The notes beneath the pieces were generated by a model. The model had not been told where the DNA came from and searched no databases. It saw nothing but the letters and a program-made list of their open reading frames with translations. This document shows positions 61,846 to 64,000 of a DNA stretch of 64,000 bases, piece after piece. This DNA is from Rhabditophanes sp. KR3021 (taxonomy: Eukaryota; Nematoda; Chromadorea; Rhabditida; Alloionematidae), in contig CAUJLY010000006.1 in NCBI GenBank assembly GCA_963281155.1, positions 9,672,001 to 9,736,000 on the forward strand. The letters run 5' to 3'. The first letter of the stretch is position 1, and every line of letters begins with the position of its first letter. The translations under genes were made by a program, and so were the position numbers.

Positions 61846-63806
61846 TAATTAATTGATGCCTTATTATTTCCTTCATTTTTAAATGCGGTTTTATAAACTG
61901 TAATATCTGTAACAATTCGAAGACTACAAGAAAGTTTTGCCCGATTTCGGCAGGTAAACAATAAGAAACAAAAGCAAATAATATGGTAATGGAATAAATG
62001 ACTGTGTAAAAACGTTTGCTAGTGATTAAAAAACACAGCAACAAGTCTAGACTTACGAAGAATATTAATAGATTTTGTTTATACATCAAGTCGATTGAAG
62101 AATATGATCTGTTTTCGTAATTGATATCTACCATCAGACAATCAGCTTTGAATGGCTGATATACTAGTACGATTAGGCACTTTTTCAGTTTTAACAAGAC
62201 GTTTATAATCGTGATATTGTCATATTATTAAGTATTTGATATCAATTAAACAGTCATTATACATAATTCAAAAAAATCCTTGACCGTGGCTTAAGATAGG
62301 TGATGGTTATATTACGTAAGAGAAGGCAAAAGCTTGAATCATTGACGCAACAGATATCACATAACCACCAATAAATGAAGTCAAAACTAATTAGGATATG
62401 GCTTTGGTATCACTTTATTGTTTCACACTTTTTAAATCAAATTACAAAATTAAAGTTTATCCCTGAATGTTGGTAAGAAACAGACATCTATTTTTATTGA
62501 AATGGATATAACCGAGTTTGACTATTGTTGGCCATTGATATTAGTACATAATGGGATCTAAGATTTATATTCAGACACATTATGACAATGTTAAGTGTCA
62601 AAGTATTAATAGTCTAAAAATAAACACCCTGACGATAGTTGTATGCGCAAAAAGGATATCAGTGATAGTGAATAATGGTGCCGATGGCATGTACCATATG
62701 TAGTTTTTGTTTGTGGAATGGTAGTTGAGATAGGGATGCCTTAATAAATTGGCTATTACCATAAAAATGTAAGGAAAAGTTGAGAGTCCAGTTTAACTAG
62801 ATGACCTTAGTTAAATATCCATTAGCTGTCAATAGATCCATCAAATTTGTGGCTGAAATAAAGCAAAGCCAGATGGTTTATATTTTAATTTTTGTATATT
62901 TATCTTCTATTATTACCATCACCAAATATATCTAACACCATTCAAGCTGATAGGTCTTGAAGTTTAGTAGTAAGCAGCAGCCTGCAGGACATCTAATCAT
63001 TCTAATTTGCATATAGCTCAAGGATTTATTGTTTGGTGGTATAAGTGAATGGGCTTAAATTTATGAGGGTGTCATAAATATTAGTTGGTGTGATTTATTC
63101 TGTGGTTTATTGTTAGTGTCAAAATTAGCATAAGAACAAATTTGATTTTTTAAAATTAATTTATTATTATAAATCGGAAATATATATAGTTTGTATAGAA
63201 AGATAAATAGGATCAAAGTGAATTTAGGAAAATATAATAATAGTTTGCGCTCAAACATGACAAAAATAAAAGAAACAATATATTGAATAAAGTTTAACAA
63301 AATATTATAAATTGTTGTTAATATAAAAATGACTAATGGTACAAAGTTGAATAGAAAAGCTTCTTTTGTTTCACAATAAAAAGGATATTATTATTAAAAA
63401 TGAATATGTTTATATATGTAAATTGCCGAACAGTAAAAATATCTGAATTTGTCGATTAAAAATATTGTAAGTCACTCAGTGTTGTTGATTTTAAAGCCAT
63501 CAGTAGGATGTTATGTTTCAAAGGTATTAATTGTTTGACTTAATATTATTATTAAATTATATGCTGGTACCTACATAAAGGGAAGTCGTAAGAGTTGTCA
63601 ATAAATAAATGTGAGGAGTATATATTAATTTTAATCGTTTTTAAGTATATAATTGCTAAATGAAATCACATTTTTGTTTGTTCTTAAATCATAGGAAAGT
63701 AAACTCATGAATATGATAAGTAACTATTAAAATTTAATTCCGCTTACGACTTGGTTGTGTGTGGTGAGGAGAAGATGATATATTAATTAAGTTGAATATA
63801 GGAACT
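61846..63806. other. AT-rich non-coding region
   Basis: No supported gene. A 123-codon minus-strand frame (61826-62197) overlaps the pseudogene end and lacks any recognisable motif or splice context. Confidence 0.45.
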
Positions 63807-64000
63807 TTAATAAGGTTGGTGATTTTTGTATGATTCCATCATCCATGCGTTTTGATTGAAGGGATTGTTGATATTGTAGACGGTACTGACACGACCAGAA
63901 GTATCCATCGAAATGGTATTTAAAGCCATATTATTATGTACTGAAAAAGGATCGCAATTGTCCTTTTTGTGAGAAGTCAAAATGCCTGATTCTGAAGAAG
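63807..64000 (-). CDS. 3' end of a gene entering from the right edge (partial)
   Basis: The minus strand is open from the window edge to a TAA at 63809-63807, 64 codons: SSESGILTSHKKDNCDPFS, then NNMALNTISMDTSGRVSTVY and NNPFNQNAWMMESYKNHQPY. Base composition and codon use are those of the coding regions here and differ from the flanking intergenic DNA. The low-complexity, Asn/Ser-rich sequence would fit the tail of a transcription factor, but I cannot identify it. Confidence 0.6.
   Translation of the reverse strand, partial: SSESGILTSHKKDNCDPFSVHNNMALNTISMDTSGRVSTVYNINNPFNQNAWMMESYKNHQPY

Noticed and set aside
61826..62197. 123-codon minus-strand frame with hydrophobic stretches
   Set aside because: It overlaps the TXNDC17-like 3' end, has no recognised motif, and such T/A-rich frames are common by chance here.
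1..64000. CRISPR arrays, prophage, insertion sequences or bacterial operons
   Set aside because: No regularly spaced direct repeats with unique spacers and no prokaryotic genes; every recognised gene is spliced or animal-type.

Overview
This window is AT-rich nuclear DNA from an animal, most likely a nematode. The evidence is fully eukaryotic: spliced genes with very short introns (37-60 nt is typical, GT...TTTAG/TTTCAG), AATAAA poly(A) signals, and several genes whose ATG lies directly after a TTTTAG/TTTCAG acceptor, as expected for outrons removed by spliced-leader trans-splicing. The gene families fit too: a nematode-type secreted class 3 lipase, a latrophilin-type adhesion GPCR with C-type lectin and SUEL domains, a TWK-like K2P channel and a 653-residue gamma-glutamylcysteine ligase. 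I cannot name the genus. No rRNA, convincing tRNA, CRISPR, phage or bacterial feature was seen. All exon models were read by eye from frame, splice sites and family motifs.

Left part (1-20 kb): about 5 kb of non-coding DNA, then a three-exon sphingomyelin synthase (4994-6216) whose 5' end is partly duplicated, 8 kb of gene-free AT-rich DNA, and a 12-exon Capicua (CIC) repressor gene (14172-20085) carrying the N-terminal CIC domain, the TPGG(V/I)RKK block, the HMG box and the C1 domain.

Middle (20-42 kb): on the minus strand an adhesion GPCR (20771-24523, one-base frame break in an A run) and a K2P channel with a damaged first pore (24859-25944). A tandem repeat follows, then small secreted or surface genes on the plus strand: a Thr/Cys-rich protein with a frame break, a PAN/apple-like protein, a Ly6-like GPI protein, an intact trypsin-like protease and its decayed paralogue. 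Next come a short achaete-scute-like bHLH gene and an unrecognised coiled-coil protein (minus), then a PACRG-family gene (plus).

Right part (42-64 kb): a CREB3-type bZIP factor without a membrane anchor, a small membrane protein of unknown role, gamma-glutamylcysteine ligase (minus), F-actin capping protein alpha, an SLC38A9-like lysosomal amino-acid transporter and a NADH pyrophosphatase. The last two are 135 bp apart and may form an operon. Then a decayed unidentified coding remnant, a class 3 lipase (minus), a TXNDC17-like pseudogene with several lesions, and the 3' end of a gene entering from the right edge on the minus strand.

Most genes are unrelated housekeeping or signalling functions. 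I see no dedicated multi-gene system; the strongest unusual signals are the broken or altered genes listed in the findings.
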